Positions 38,108-45,890 of a stretch of 64,000 nucleotides of DNA are shown here, in pieces. The first letter of the stretch is position 1, and every line of letters begins with the position of its first letter. The stretch comes from Leifsonia soli (GTDB lineage: Bacteria; Actinomycetota; Actinomycetes; Actinomycetales; Microbacteriaceae): assembly GCF_013408745.1 (NCBI RefSeq), contig NZ_JACCBJ010000001.1:930001-994000 (forward strand), written 5' to 3'. The notes below the pieces were generated by a model, which ran no database searches, was not told where the DNA came from, and worked only from the letters and a program-made list of their open reading frames with translations. Made by a program: the position numbers and the translations under genes.

Positions 38108-39208
38108 CTAGCGCAGGAGGCCGAGCTCGGTCAGCTGCTCGCTGAGACCGGCGCCGTCGGGCGAGTACACCCACGGCGTGCCGGACAGCTCCGCGTGCTT
38201 GTCCGCCTTGGACCGGCCGCCGGCGAGCACCGCCTCGCCGCTCGACAGCTGGCGGATGGCAACGGCGGCGACGTTCTCCGGGTGCTCGGTGGTGAATTCG
38301 CCGTAGAGATCTTCGTCGTGCTGACCGTCGTCGCCGATGAGCAGCCACCGGAGGCCGGGGAACTCCTCGGCCAGGCGGGCGAGGCTGGTGCGCTTGTGCT
38401 CCCGCCCGCTGCGGAACCAGCGGTCGTGGGTGGGGCCCCAGTCCGTCAGAAGCAGTGGGCCGGCGGGGAACAGGTTGCGGTTCAGGAAGCGCGTGAGCGT
38501 CGGCGCGACGTTCCAGGCCCCCGTGGAGAGGTAGATCACGGGCGCACCGGGGTGAGAGGACGCCAGCCGCTCGAGCAGGACCGCCATGCCCGGCGTCGGC
38601 ACGCGCGCGTGCTCGTCCAGCACGAAGGTGTTCCAGGCGGCGAGCAGCGGGCGGGGGAGCGCGGTGACCATCACCGTGTCGTCGACGTCGGAGATGATGC
38701 CGAAGGTCGCCTTCGGATCGACGATGAACACCGGCGCCTCGAAGACGCGGGCCGACTCCGCGGTCGACAGCGTGACGGTGTGCCAGCCGGGAGTGAGGTG
38801 GACGGGGATGACCGTGTCGATGACGCCGCCGCGGTCGGTGACGACCTCGTGCCGGTCGCCCTCGACCTCGACGGTCACCGTCGTCTGTGCGAGCGGGACG
38901 CTGACGAACGAGCGCCAGCCGCGGACCGACTCCTCGCGCTTGCGGTGCAGGCGTTCGGCACGGCTCCCCGGTCGCGGGTCCTTCGCGAGCACGACCCGGC
39001 CGAGGATGCGCACCCAGGTCGGCGCGCCGTAGCCGGTGTACGGCACGACGGTCGCCAGGAATCCGCGCTTGCGAGCCCGGCGGGCGCGGAACTCGTGGAA
39101 GGCATCCTCGATGCGGGCGGCGCGGTGCATGATCGGCTCGACCGCTGCGCCGCGACGGACGACGGAGTCGCCGGAGACGTGCTCGGGGCGCGATTCGGGG
39201 GAGGGCAT
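38108..39208 (-). CDS. App1-like phosphatase (DUF2183)
   Basis: 366 residues from the ATG at 39208, 7 nt after GAAAAT on the minus strand; an upstream ATG at 39250 is possible but lies beside the palindrome. A N-terminal beta-rich region is followed by the HAD-like DUF2183 domain with the D-x-D-x-T motif in GIISDVDDTVMVT (about residue 180) and LIGDDGQHDEDLYGEF near residue 310. Fungal App1 of this family is a phosphatidate phosphatase; bacterial substrates are not known. Cytoplasmic by sequence. Confidence 0.82.
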   Translation of the reverse strand: MPSPESRPEHVSGDSVVRRGAAVEPIMHRAARIEDAFHEFRARRARKRGFLATVVPYTGYGAPTWVRILGRVVLAKDPRPGSRAERLHRKREESVRGWRSFVSVPLAQTTVTVEVEGDRHEVVTDRGGVIDTVIPVHLTPGWHTVTLSTAESARVFEAPVFIVDPKATFGIISDVDDTVMVTALPRPLLAAWNTFVLDEHARVPTPGMAVLLERLASSHPGAPVIYLSTGAWNVAPTLTRFLNRNLFPAGPLLLTDWGPTHDRWFRSGREHKRTSLARLAEEFPGLRWLLIGDDGQHDEDLYGEFTTEHPENVAAVAIRQLSSGEAVLAGGRSKADKHAELSGTPWVYSPDGAGLSEQLTELGLLR

Positions 39209-39250
39209 CTGAGCTATTTTCTCATGGAGTGAACGTGCACACGAATGCAT

Positions 39251-39266
39251 CCCCCAGATCTGGGGG
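39251..39266. promoter_or_regulatory. Perfect 16-bp palindrome in divergent promoter region
   Basis: CCCCCAGATCTGGGGG is a perfect palindrome between the divergent App1-like and tetR genes. A -10 box TATGAT lies at 39322-39327, 63.5 bp from the palindrome centre, matching the arrangement at 2023-2099. Being between two divergent starts, it cannot be a terminator of either gene, so an operator or activator site is likely. Confidence 0.5.
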
Positions 39267-39409
39267 ACTTTTCTGCGGCGCGTCGAAGGGTAATGCCCAG
39301 CGGAAGTGAGGTTTCCACGAATATGATCCCGTTAGTGCGACGGTGATAGCGTCGCCGGGCTGGGGACCCGCACCACCACCTTGTTCGAGAGAAAGAAGGA
39401 GCCGCCCTC

Positions 39410-40066
39410 GTGCCCATCAACGATCTGGTCGCCGGCCAGAACACCGTCGGAGCGCCGCTCGTGCGCACGGAGCCGATCCAGGAGCGCAGCGCCGCGCGCA
39501 TCGACGCCCTCCTGGACGCCGCCGCCGAAGTGGTCGACGAGATCGGCTTCGATCGACTCACCACCGCCATGGTGGCCGAACGGGCCGGCGCGTCCATCGG
39601 GACCGTCTACCGCTATTTCCCCGACCGCATCGTGCTGCTGCAGGCGCTGCGCGACCGGGCTCTTCTCCGCTACCGCCGCTCCGTGGTCGAGGCGATCGAC
39701 GCTCAGTCGCCCGAACACTGGTGGAACGCCGTCGAGTGCGCCATCGACGCGTTCGTCGAGATGTTCCGCACCGAGCGCGGCTTCCGCATCATCCGCTTCT
39801 CGGGCGCCGAGCGTTCCGGTGCAGGCGACGACGAAGTCGTCCAGGACACCGGTTTCGCCCACCAGTTCGCCCAGATCCTCGCCGACGAGTACGGCCTGCC
39901 GGCCGGCGACGACCTGTCCTTCCGGCTCCAGGTCGTCGTCGAGATCATGGACTCCCTGATCACGCGGGCTTTCGTGGAGGACCCGAACGGCGACGAGCGG
40001 TACATCGCCGAGGCCAGGACCGTTGCCCGCGAGTACCTGGAGCGGCGCTTCGGCCCCGAGTCCTGA
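39410..40066 (+). CDS. TetR-family transcriptional regulator
   Basis: 218 residues from the GTG at 39410, 8 nt after AAGGAG (39396-39401). The N-terminal helix-turn-helix is clear: FDRLTTAMVAERAGASIGTVYRYFPDR (about residues 41-67 in two parts, with the recognition helix ASIGTVYRYF). The C-terminal ligand domain is not assignable. Possible targets are its own promoter with the palindrome at 39251, the App1-like gene, or the osmoprotectant operon 293 bp downstream. Confidence 0.93.
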   Translation: MPINDLVAGQNTVGAPLVRTEPIQERSAARIDALLDAAAEVVDEIGFDRLTTAMVAERAGASIGTVYRYFPDRIVLLQALRDRALLRYRRSVVEAIDAQSPEHWWNAVECAIDAFVEMFRTERGFRIIRFSGAERSGAGDDEVVQDTGFAHQFAQILADEYGLPAGDDLSFRLQVVVEIMDSLITRAFVEDPNGDERYIAEARTVAREYLERRFGPES

Positions 40067-40359
40067 CGCGGGGAACGCCCGCAGACACGGATCCGGTGAT
40101 CCGCTCCCGCGGGAATGTCGGTGGTCGGTGGCAGGTTGCCATCCACACGGACGAGTGCTCCGAACAAGGAGCGCGCGAGCCGAACGGCCGTGACACCGAC
40201 AGAAGGGGGGCCGGCAGTGCGACCGACCCTGAATGCCACAATTCGACGCATTCCATTGCGCAAACGGCCGGACGCTGTTTGGCTGGTTGAGATGGCAGCA
40301 TCAGCCCCCGCATCCCGCGACTCCGACTTCGCAGCGACCCCGGCGACGGGAGCGCGCTC

Positions 40360-41259
40360 GTGATCGAGTTCGGCGACGTGACGAAGCGCTTCCCGGACGG
40401 GACGCTCGCCGTCGACCATTTCTCCCTGGTCATCCCGTCCCGCAAGATCACCGTGCTCGTCGGCTCCTCCGGGAGCGGCAAGACCACGATCCTCCGGATG
40501 ATCAACCGGATGGTCGACCCGACCTCCGGGCAGGTCGAGATCGACGGCGAGGACGTGCTGTCCCTGAAGCCCGTCGCCCTGCGCCGGTCGATCGGCTACG
40601 TGATGCAGAACTCCGGCCTCCTGCCGCACCGCAAGGTCGTCGACAACATCGCCACCGTCCCGCTGCTCAAGGGCGTGAAGAAGAAGGATGCGCGCGAGCG
40701 CGCCCTCGAGCTGATGGACACCGTCGGTCTCGAGCGCTCACTCGCCGACCGGTATCCCAGCCAGCTCTCCGGCGGCCAGCAGCAGCGCGTCGGCGTCGCC
40801 CGCGGGCTCGCGGTCGACCCGAACATCCTGCTGATGGACGAGCCGTTCGGCGCGGTCGACCCGATCGTGCGCGACGATCTGCAGAACGAGCTGCTCCGCC
40901 TGCAGCGCGACCTGGACAAGACCGTGGTGTTCGTGACGCACGACATCGACGAGGCGTTCAAGCTCGGCGACCAGGTCGTCATCTTCCGGAAGGGCGGCAT
41001 CGTCGCCCAGAAGGGCACCCCGGCCGAGATCCTGGCCGACCCGGCCGACGAGTTCGTCGCGTCGTTCGTCGGGGCCGACCGCGGTCGCCGGGCGCTGCAC
41101 GTCGAGGAGACGCCGACCGGTTCGGTGCTCGTCGACAGCGACGGCCGCGCAGCGGGCGTCCTCTCCGGTTCGCCACGTGGCGGTGCCGGCACCTTCGAGG
41201 CAAAGGCCGCGACCGTTCCGGTCGCGGGTGCTCCGGCGCAGGGTGAGGACGCGTCGTGA
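40360..41259 (+). CDS. OpuC-type osmoprotectant ABC transporter ATP-binding protein
   Basis: 299 residues from the GTG at 40360 after GGGAG. Walker A GSSGSGKTT, signature LSGGQQQRVGVARGLA and Walker B ILLMDEPFGAVDP are present; the sequence DDLQNELLRLQ and the MQNSGLLPH Q-loop match the glycine-betaine/carnitine/choline (ProV/OpuCA) family. No pair of CBS domains follows; the C-terminal tail is short. First gene of a four-gene uptake operon. The 293-bp upstream gap shows no convincing promoter match that I can single out. Confidence 0.92.
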   Translation: MIEFGDVTKRFPDGTLAVDHFSLVIPSRKITVLVGSSGSGKTTILRMINRMVDPTSGQVEIDGEDVLSLKPVALRRSIGYVMQNSGLLPHRKVVDNIATVPLLKGVKKKDARERALELMDTVGLERSLADRYPSQLSGGQQQRVGVARGLAVDPNILLMDEPFGAVDPIVRDDLQNELLRLQRDLDKTVVFVTHDIDEAFKLGDQVVIFRKGGIVAQKGTPAEILADPADEFVASFVGADRGRRALHVEETPTGSVLVDSDGRAAGVLSGSPRGGAGTFEAKAATVPVAGAPAQGEDAS

Positions 41260-41945
41260 GCTTCTTGTGGTCGAACTTCGGCCAGGTCTGGAATCTCACG
41301 GTCTCCCACGTGTGGCTGAGCGCAATCCCGATCGTCGTCGGTCTGGTCGTGTCGCTGCCGATCGGCTGGGTCGCCAACCGCTACCGGCTGAGCCGTGGCG
41401 TGCTGCTGACGATCGGCGGCATCCTCTACGCCATCCCGTCGCTTCCGCTGTTCTTCGCCATGCCCGCGCTGATCGGCACGCAGATCCTGTCGCCGCTCAA
41501 CGTGGTGGTGGCGCTGAGCATCTACGCGCTGGCGCTCATGGTCCGGACGACGGCGGATGCGCTCGGGTCCGTCCCGGGTGACGTTCTGCAGTCCGCGACC
41601 GCGGTCGGATTCTCGGGCTGGCGCCGGTTCTGGTCGGTGGAGCTCCCGCTCGCCGGTCCGGTGCTCCTGGCCGGGCTCCGGGTGGTGTCGGTCAGCACGG
41701 TCAGTCTGGTGAGCGTCGGCGCCCTGCTCGGCGTGCCGAACCTGGGCTTCCTGTTCACCGACAGCCTCAACCGCTACTACCCGGAAGAGGCGGTCGTCGG
41801 CATCGTCGCGATCATGATCCTCGCGCTGGTGTTCGACCTGATCCTGGTCGGTCTCGGCCGCCTGCTGCTGCCCTGGACGCGCGCCGACCGCCGCGCGGCC
41901 CGCCTCAGCCGTCGCGCGGCGATGAAGGCGGTGACCGGCGCATGA
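41256..41945 (+). CDS. OpuCB-type ABC permease
   Basis: 229 residues with five to six transmembrane helices. The GTG at 41256 overlaps the ATPase stop by 4 bp. The EAA-type loop GWRRFWSVELPLAGPVLLAGLR contacts the ATPase. Forms the channel with the second permease, which begins with a further 4-bp overlap (ATGA). Confidence 0.9.
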   Translation: MSFLWSNFGQVWNLTVSHVWLSAIPIVVGLVVSLPIGWVANRYRLSRGVLLTIGGILYAIPSLPLFFAMPALIGTQILSPLNVVVALSIYALALMVRTTADALGSVPGDVLQSATAVGFSGWRRFWSVELPLAGPVLLAGLRVVSVSTVSLVSVGALLGVPNLGFLFTDSLNRYYPEEAVVGIVAIMILALVFDLILVGLGRLLLPWTRADRRAARLSRRAAMKAVTGA

Positions 41946-42682
41946 CCGATATCGTCGCCGCCTTCGGGTGGATCTTCGACCCGGCGAACTGGGCCGGTGC
42001 CAGCGGCATCCCCGCCCGCCTCGGCGAGCACATCCTGTACTCCCTCCTGACGCTGCTGCTCGCCGCGGCGATCGCCCTGCCCATCGGCTTCGCGATCGGG
42101 CACACCGGGCGGTTCCGCGGCCTGGCGGTCGGCGTCTCGGGAGCACTGCGCGCCCTCCCGACGCTCGGACTCGTCATCTACCTGGCGCTGATCACCACGA
42201 ACCTGACGATCGTTCCGCCGCTGATCGCGTTGACGATCCTCGCCATCCCGCCGATCCTGGCGGGGGCGTACTCCGGACTCGAATCGGTCGACCGCGCGCC
42301 GATCGACGCCGCCCGCGCCATCGGGATGACCGGCTGGCAGGTGTTCACCAAGGTGGAGCTGCCGCTGGCGCTCCCTCTGGTGATCGGCGGCATCCGATCC
42401 GGAGCGCTGCAGGTGATCGCGACGTGGACGGTCGCGGCCATCCTGCCGGTGGGCGGTCTCGGCCGGTTCCTGTTCGACGGCATCGCCGTGCAGAACTATC
42501 CCGAGATGCTCGGCGGCTCGATCATCGTCGTGGCGCTCGCCCTGGTGTCCGACGGCCTGTTCGCCCTCACCCAGCGGCTCGTCGTGCCGCGCGGCGTCCT
42601 GGCCGGCCGGGTCCGCGACTCGGCGGAGGGCGACACGCGACACACCGCCCGCGTCGCTCCGGAGAGCGCCTCGGCCGCCTGA
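41942..42682 (+). CDS. OpuCD-type ABC permease
   Basis: 246 residues, about six helices. The segment YSGLESVDRAPIDAARAIGMTG followed by FTKVELPLALPL is the conserved cytoplasmic loop of glycine-betaine permeases. Overlaps the preceding gene by 4 bp. The C-terminal tail after the last helix is hydrophilic. 53 bp separate it from the binding-protein gene. Confidence 0.9.
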   Translation: MTDIVAAFGWIFDPANWAGASGIPARLGEHILYSLLTLLLAAAIALPIGFAIGHTGRFRGLAVGVSGALRALPTLGLVIYLALITTNLTIVPPLIALTILAIPPILAGAYSGLESVDRAPIDAARAIGMTGWQVFTKVELPLALPLVIGGIRSGALQVIATWTVAAILPVGGLGRFLFDGIAVQNYPEMLGGSIIVVALALVSDGLFALTQRLVVPRGVLAGRVRDSAEGDTRHTARVAPESASAA

Positions 42683-42735
42683 CCAAGACTTTTCATCCCG
42701 CACACGAAGAGAAACACACCGAGAGAAGAGAGATC

Positions 42736-43662
42736 ATGTTCGCATCGAAGAAGAGCCGCCTCGCAGCCGGCGTGCTCGCCGCCGGGGCGCTCCTTGCGCT
42801 CAGCGCGTGCTCGTCCGGTGGCGGCGCGTTCAGCAGCGACTCCGCCTCGTCCTCCAGCGACACCGTCACGGTCGGCTCGGCCGCGTTCGGCGAGTCCGAG
42901 ATCCTCATGCAGATCTACGGCCAGGCGCTCGAGGCCAACGGCGTGAAGGTCGCATACAAGCCGAGCATCGGCCAGCGCGACGTCTACCTGAAGGCGCTGC
43001 AGGACGGCTCCATCGACCTCATCCCCGAGTACAGCGGCAACCTGCTCCAGTTCTACGACAAGAACAGCACCGCGACCTCGAGCGACGACGTCTACGCCGG
43101 GCTCAACGACGCCCTGCCGAAGGGCTTCGAGGTGCTCGACCAGTCCGAGGCGCAGGACGCCGACTCGTACAACGTCACCAAGGAGTTCTCCGAGAAGTGG
43201 GGCGTCACCAGCCTCGATGACCTCAAGAAGGTCACCGACCCGCTGACCGTCGGCGCGAACCCGGAGTTCGCGACCCGCCCGTACGGCATCCCCGGCCTGA
43301 AGTCGGCGTACGGCGTCACCGCGACGCTCAAGCCGATCAGCGACTCCGGCGGACCGCTGACCGTCGCCGCCCTCAAGAACGGCGATGTCCAACTGGCCGA
43401 CATCTACACGACGACCCCGGCCATCAAGGACAACGGCTTCGTCACCCTCAAGGACCCGAAGAGCCTGATCGCCGCGCAGAACATCGTGCCGCTGATCAAC
43501 AGCTCCAAGGCGTCGGACAAGGTGAAGGAGGTCCTGAACAAGGTGTCGAAGGAACTCACCACCGCCGACCTCATCGACATGAACGGCGAGAACCAGGGGT
43601 CGAGCAAGACCCAGCCGGATGCGGTCGCCAAGAAGTGGCTGCAGGACCACCCGATCAAGTAG
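42736..43662 (+). CDS. Osmoprotectant-binding lipoprotein (OpuCC/ProX type)
   Basis: 308 residues. Signal peptide with lipobox LSAC and a Ser-rich linker. The mature part begins VTVGSAAFGESEILMQIYGQ and includes SGNLLQFYDK, the OpuAC domain that binds quaternary amines in an aromatic cage. With the two permeases and the ATPase it would import glycine betaine, carnitine, choline or similar osmolytes. The ATG at 42736 follows GAGAGAAGAGAG. Its last 8 bp overlap the convergent dedA gene, and its terminator hairpin lies inside dedA. Confidence 0.92.
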   Translation: MFASKKSRLAAGVLAAGALLALSACSSGGGAFSSDSASSSSDTVTVGSAAFGESEILMQIYGQALEANGVKVAYKPSIGQRDVYLKALQDGSIDLIPEYSGNLLQFYDKNSTATSSDDVYAGLNDALPKGFEVLDQSEAQDADSYNVTKEFSEKWGVTSLDDLKKVTDPLTVGANPEFATRPYGIPGLKSAYGVTATLKPISDSGGPLTVAALKNGDVQLADIYTTTPAIKDNGFVTLKDPKSLIAAQNIVPLINSSKASDKVKEVLNKVSKELTTADLIDMNGENQGSSKTQPDAVAKKWLQDHPIK

Positions 43663-44344
43663 CGGATCGGTCAGCACCATCAAGCGGCGGCTCGGGTTCC
43701 CGGGCCGCCGCTTCCATGTGCCGGCCCTCGCGCCGGCCGAGCACTTTCTTGACGACGAAGACCGCCACGACGAAGAGGGCGATGACAGCGACGAACGCGT
43801 ATCCGGCCCAGTGGAGCTCCCGCGACAGTTCGCGGTAGCCGCCGGCCGCCGCCGATCCGACGCTCACGTATGCGAAGGCCCAGAGCACGCACGCCGGGAT
43901 CGTCCAGGCCATGAAGGTGCGGTACCGCATCGGGCTCATGCCCACCGTGAGCGGGATGAGCGAGTGCAGCACTGGCAGGAACCGCGACAGGAAGACGGCG
44001 ATCCCGCCGCGACGCGCCAGGTACGCCTCCGCCCGGTCGAAGTTGCGTGTGCCGATGCGGCGGCCGAGGCCGCTGCTGCGGATGCGGGGGCCGAACCAGC
44101 GCCCGAGCGCGAAGCCCAGGGATTCGCCGCACAGCGCCCCGACGACCACCACGACGACCAGGGCGATGTACTCGACCGGATTGGCGACGCCCGTGCTGGC
44201 GACGAGCACGATCGTGTCGCCCGGGACGATGAGCCCGATGAGGATCGAGGTCTCGAGCAGGATGCCGAGGCCGGCCAGCAGCGTCCGGAGGACCGGGTCG
44301 ACGCTCTGCACGAGGTCGAGCACCCAGGTCAGTGCGTCGTTCAT
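43655..44344 (-). CDS. DedA-family membrane protein
   Basis: 229 residues from the ATG at 44344; the open frame further upstream is unrelated noise. About five membrane helices with DedA features: GLIVPGDTIVLVAS, the GxxG-E region GALCGESLGFALGRWFG, and the conserved arginine segment FLSRFLPVLHSLIPLTVGMS-like stretch. DedA proteins flip or recycle lipid carriers and help maintain membrane potential. Convergent overlap of 8 bp with the binding-protein gene. Confidence 0.92.
   Translation of the reverse strand: MNDALTWVLDLVQSVDPVLRTLLAGLGILLETSILIGLIVPGDTIVLVASTGVANPVEYIALVVVVVVGALCGESLGFALGRWFGPRIRSSGLGRRIGTRNFDRAEAYLARRGGIAVFLSRFLPVLHSLIPLTVGMSPMRYRTFMAWTIPACVLWAFAYVSVGSAAAGGYRELSRELHWAGYAFVAVIALFVVAVFVVKKVLGRREGRHMEAAAREPEPPLDGADRSAT
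43682..43713. terminator. Hairpin inside dedA 3' end, terminator for osmoprotectant operon
   Basis: AAGCGGCGGC (43682-43691) pairs with GCCGCCGCTT (43704-43713); the inside also pairs partly. It starts 20 bp after the stop of the binding-protein gene and lies within dedA coding sequence, so the end of the operon message is antisense to dedA. Confidence 0.6.
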
Positions 44345-44433
44345 GTCGTCCCTCCGGGCTGCGGCATAGCGGAAGCGTAGCGGCGCGGCCTGGCTCCTCC
44401 CTGGATCGTCGCTGCACCCTCCCCGCACGAGCC

Positions 44434-44456
44434 CCGAGATTTGGCGCAAATCTCGG
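44434..44456. terminator. Hairpin downstream of the M56/BlaI unit
   Basis: CCGAGATTT and AAATCTCGG pair perfectly over 9 bp around GGCGC. It lies between the stop of the M56 protease gene (44479, minus strand) and the start of dedA (44344), so it most likely ends the blaI-M56 transcript. Confidence 0.6.
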
Positions 44457-44478
44457 CCAGGGTGGGCCGGGCGGGCGG

Positions 44479-45435
44479 TCAGGTGGTGAGGATGACGACC
44501 GGGGGGACGATCACCAGGAGCGCCGTCGTGAGGATGACGGCGGCGCGCAGCACGGGGCCGACGGTCCGCCGGCCGTCCGTCAGGCGGTTCTCGCGGGCGA
44601 TCAGAGCGGCCCGTCGCTGTTCCGGGGTGCGGCGATCCTTCGGTGCGCCGAGAACGGCGCCCGCCTGTCCCGTCTCGTCGACGAGGCGGATCGCCCCGGC
44701 GAGCACACGGTCTCCCGCCTCGTGGCGAGCGGTGTCGTCGGCGAGCATCTCCAGGAGCAGTGCGACCGCGTCCTGCGCCCGGGTGGCGATCGGGAACCAG
44801 GGGAGGGCGCGCTTCCACGAACGGAACGCATCGAGCAGCAGGTGGTGCTTCTGGCGCAGGTGGGCGCGCTCGTGGGCGACCACCGCATCCAGCTGGTCGG
44901 GGGAGAGCAGCGCGATCATGCCCTCGGAGAGCACGGTGACGCTGCGCGCTCCCGGCAGGCAGTAGGCGGCGGGGGCCGGGTGGTCGATCACGCGCGTCGT
45001 CGGAGCGTCGGGCAGCGGGGAGGACAGCAGGCGCAGCAGCTCCATGTGCCGGTGCCGCTGATTGCGGCTGCGCACGGACGTGAGCGCGAGGTTCAGGAGG
45101 AGGTGCGCCGTCAGCAGGACGGCCGCGCTCAGCAGGAACGCGTTCAGGAGACTGGCATCGGCGGGAAGCGGCCCGTGGAAGAGCGACCCGGCGGCTCCCT
45201 GGATGCGCGACCAGAGGTCGTCTCCGAACGGCTGCAGGCCAGCGAGGAGCAACGACCCGATCATCGAGATGCCGCCCGCGAGCGCAATCGACTGCCAGAG
45301 TGCGACGGCGAGCACGGGCGCGGCCGACGGCCATTTGGCACGCGCGAGCAGCAGCGGGACCGGCCACGCGAGCGCGATGGCCAGAGCGCCCAGGAAGATC
45401 GCGCCGGCGAGCCCGGCAGCGGGGTCGCTGCTCAC
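44479..45435 (-). CDS. BlaR1-like M56 zinc metalloprotease
   Basis: 318 residues with N-terminal membrane helices, a central HERAH zinc motif (VVAHERAHLRQKHH, about residue 185) and a C-terminal helix near residues 295-315. BlaR1/MecR1 proteases cleave their partner repressor BlaI, but this one is much shorter than BlaR1 and has no penicillin-binding sensor domain, so it must be triggered another way. Its GTG start overlaps the BlaI gene by 4 bp. The pair is divergent from cydA. Confidence 0.9.
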   Translation of the reverse strand: MSSDPAAGLAGAIFLGALAIALAWPVPLLLARAKWPSAAPVLAVALWQSIALAGGISMIGSLLLAGLQPFGDDLWSRIQGAAGSLFHGPLPADASLLNAFLLSAAVLLTAHLLLNLALTSVRSRNQRHRHMELLRLLSSPLPDAPTTRVIDHPAPAAYCLPGARSVTVLSEGMIALLSPDQLDAVVAHERAHLRQKHHLLLDAFRSWKRALPWFPIATRAQDAVALLLEMLADDTARHEAGDRVLAGAIRLVDETGQAGAVLGAPKDRRTPEQRRAALIARENRLTDGRRTVGPVLRAAVILTTALLVIVPPVVILTT

Positions 45436-45800
45436 ACGCTGCGGGCGTCGAGCAGGCGGCGCAGCACCTCGGCTTCCGACTCGTCGACGGATCCGACGAA
45501 GTAGGCGAGCGCCTGGGTGCGGTCGGAGGACGACTCGAGCACTTCGCGCATCAGGTCGGCCACGTGACCGGCGCGGGACAGGGCCGCGTGGTACACGTGC
45601 GGACGCGCGTCGCGGTCGCGGCTGACGAAGCCCTTGGCCTCGAGCCGGGAGAGCACCGTCAGGATCGTCGTGAGCGCAGGAGCCTTGCCCGTGTCGCGGG
45701 TGGCCGCTAGCTTGTCGCGTAGCTCACCCGCCGTGACGGGCGCGTCGCCGTCCCACAGGGCGTCCATGACGGCCCGTTCGAGTTCTCCGAGATTGGCCAC
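45432..45800 (-). CDS. blaI: BlaI/MecI-family repressor
   Basis: 122 residues, family-typical. N-terminal winged helix (MANLGELERAVMDALWDGDAPVT start, then VLSRLEAKGFVSR recognition wing) and a short dimerising C-terminus. It binds TACA/TGTA-type dyads as a dimer and is inactivated by cleavage. TACTCT (minus strand, 45807-45812) lies 6 nt before the GTG, so the message is leaderless, and the first TTCTAC dyad (45833-45849) covers the -35 position of this promoter, giving autorepression. The second dyad is at the cydA promoter. Confidence 0.93.
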   Translation of the reverse strand: MANLGELERAVMDALWDGDAPVTAGELRDKLAATRDTGKAPALTTILTVLSRLEAKGFVSRDRDARPHVYHAALSRAGHVADLMREVLESSSDRTQALAYFVGSVDESEAEVLRRLLDARSV

Positions 45801-45832
45801 GCATCCAGAGTAGCGCGAACAGGCTGAGAATG

Positions 45833-45872
45833 TTCTACACTTCGTAGAAGTTCAGTTCTACACTGTGTAGAA
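45833..45872. promoter_or_regulatory. Twin BlaI-type operators between blaI and cydA
   Basis: Two dyads: TTCTAC-ACTTC-GTAGAA at 45833-45849 and TTCTACACTGTGTAGAA at 45856-45872, the second perfect around a single central base. Their centres are 23 bp apart. The core CTACA..TGTAG matches the known BlaI/MecI half-site TACA/TGTA. They lie upstream of both the leaderless blaI start (45800) and the cydA start (45891); TACACT at 45859-45864 could be the cydA -10. Confidence 0.8.
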
Positions 45873-45890
45873 GAGGCGAAGGGAACTCAC

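Noticed and set aside
40115..40363. Small open frame ending in GTGA at the start of the osmoprotectant ATPase gene
   Set aside because: The overlap looks like coupling, but the sequence is low in complexity and has no start context; only conservation in relatives could support it.
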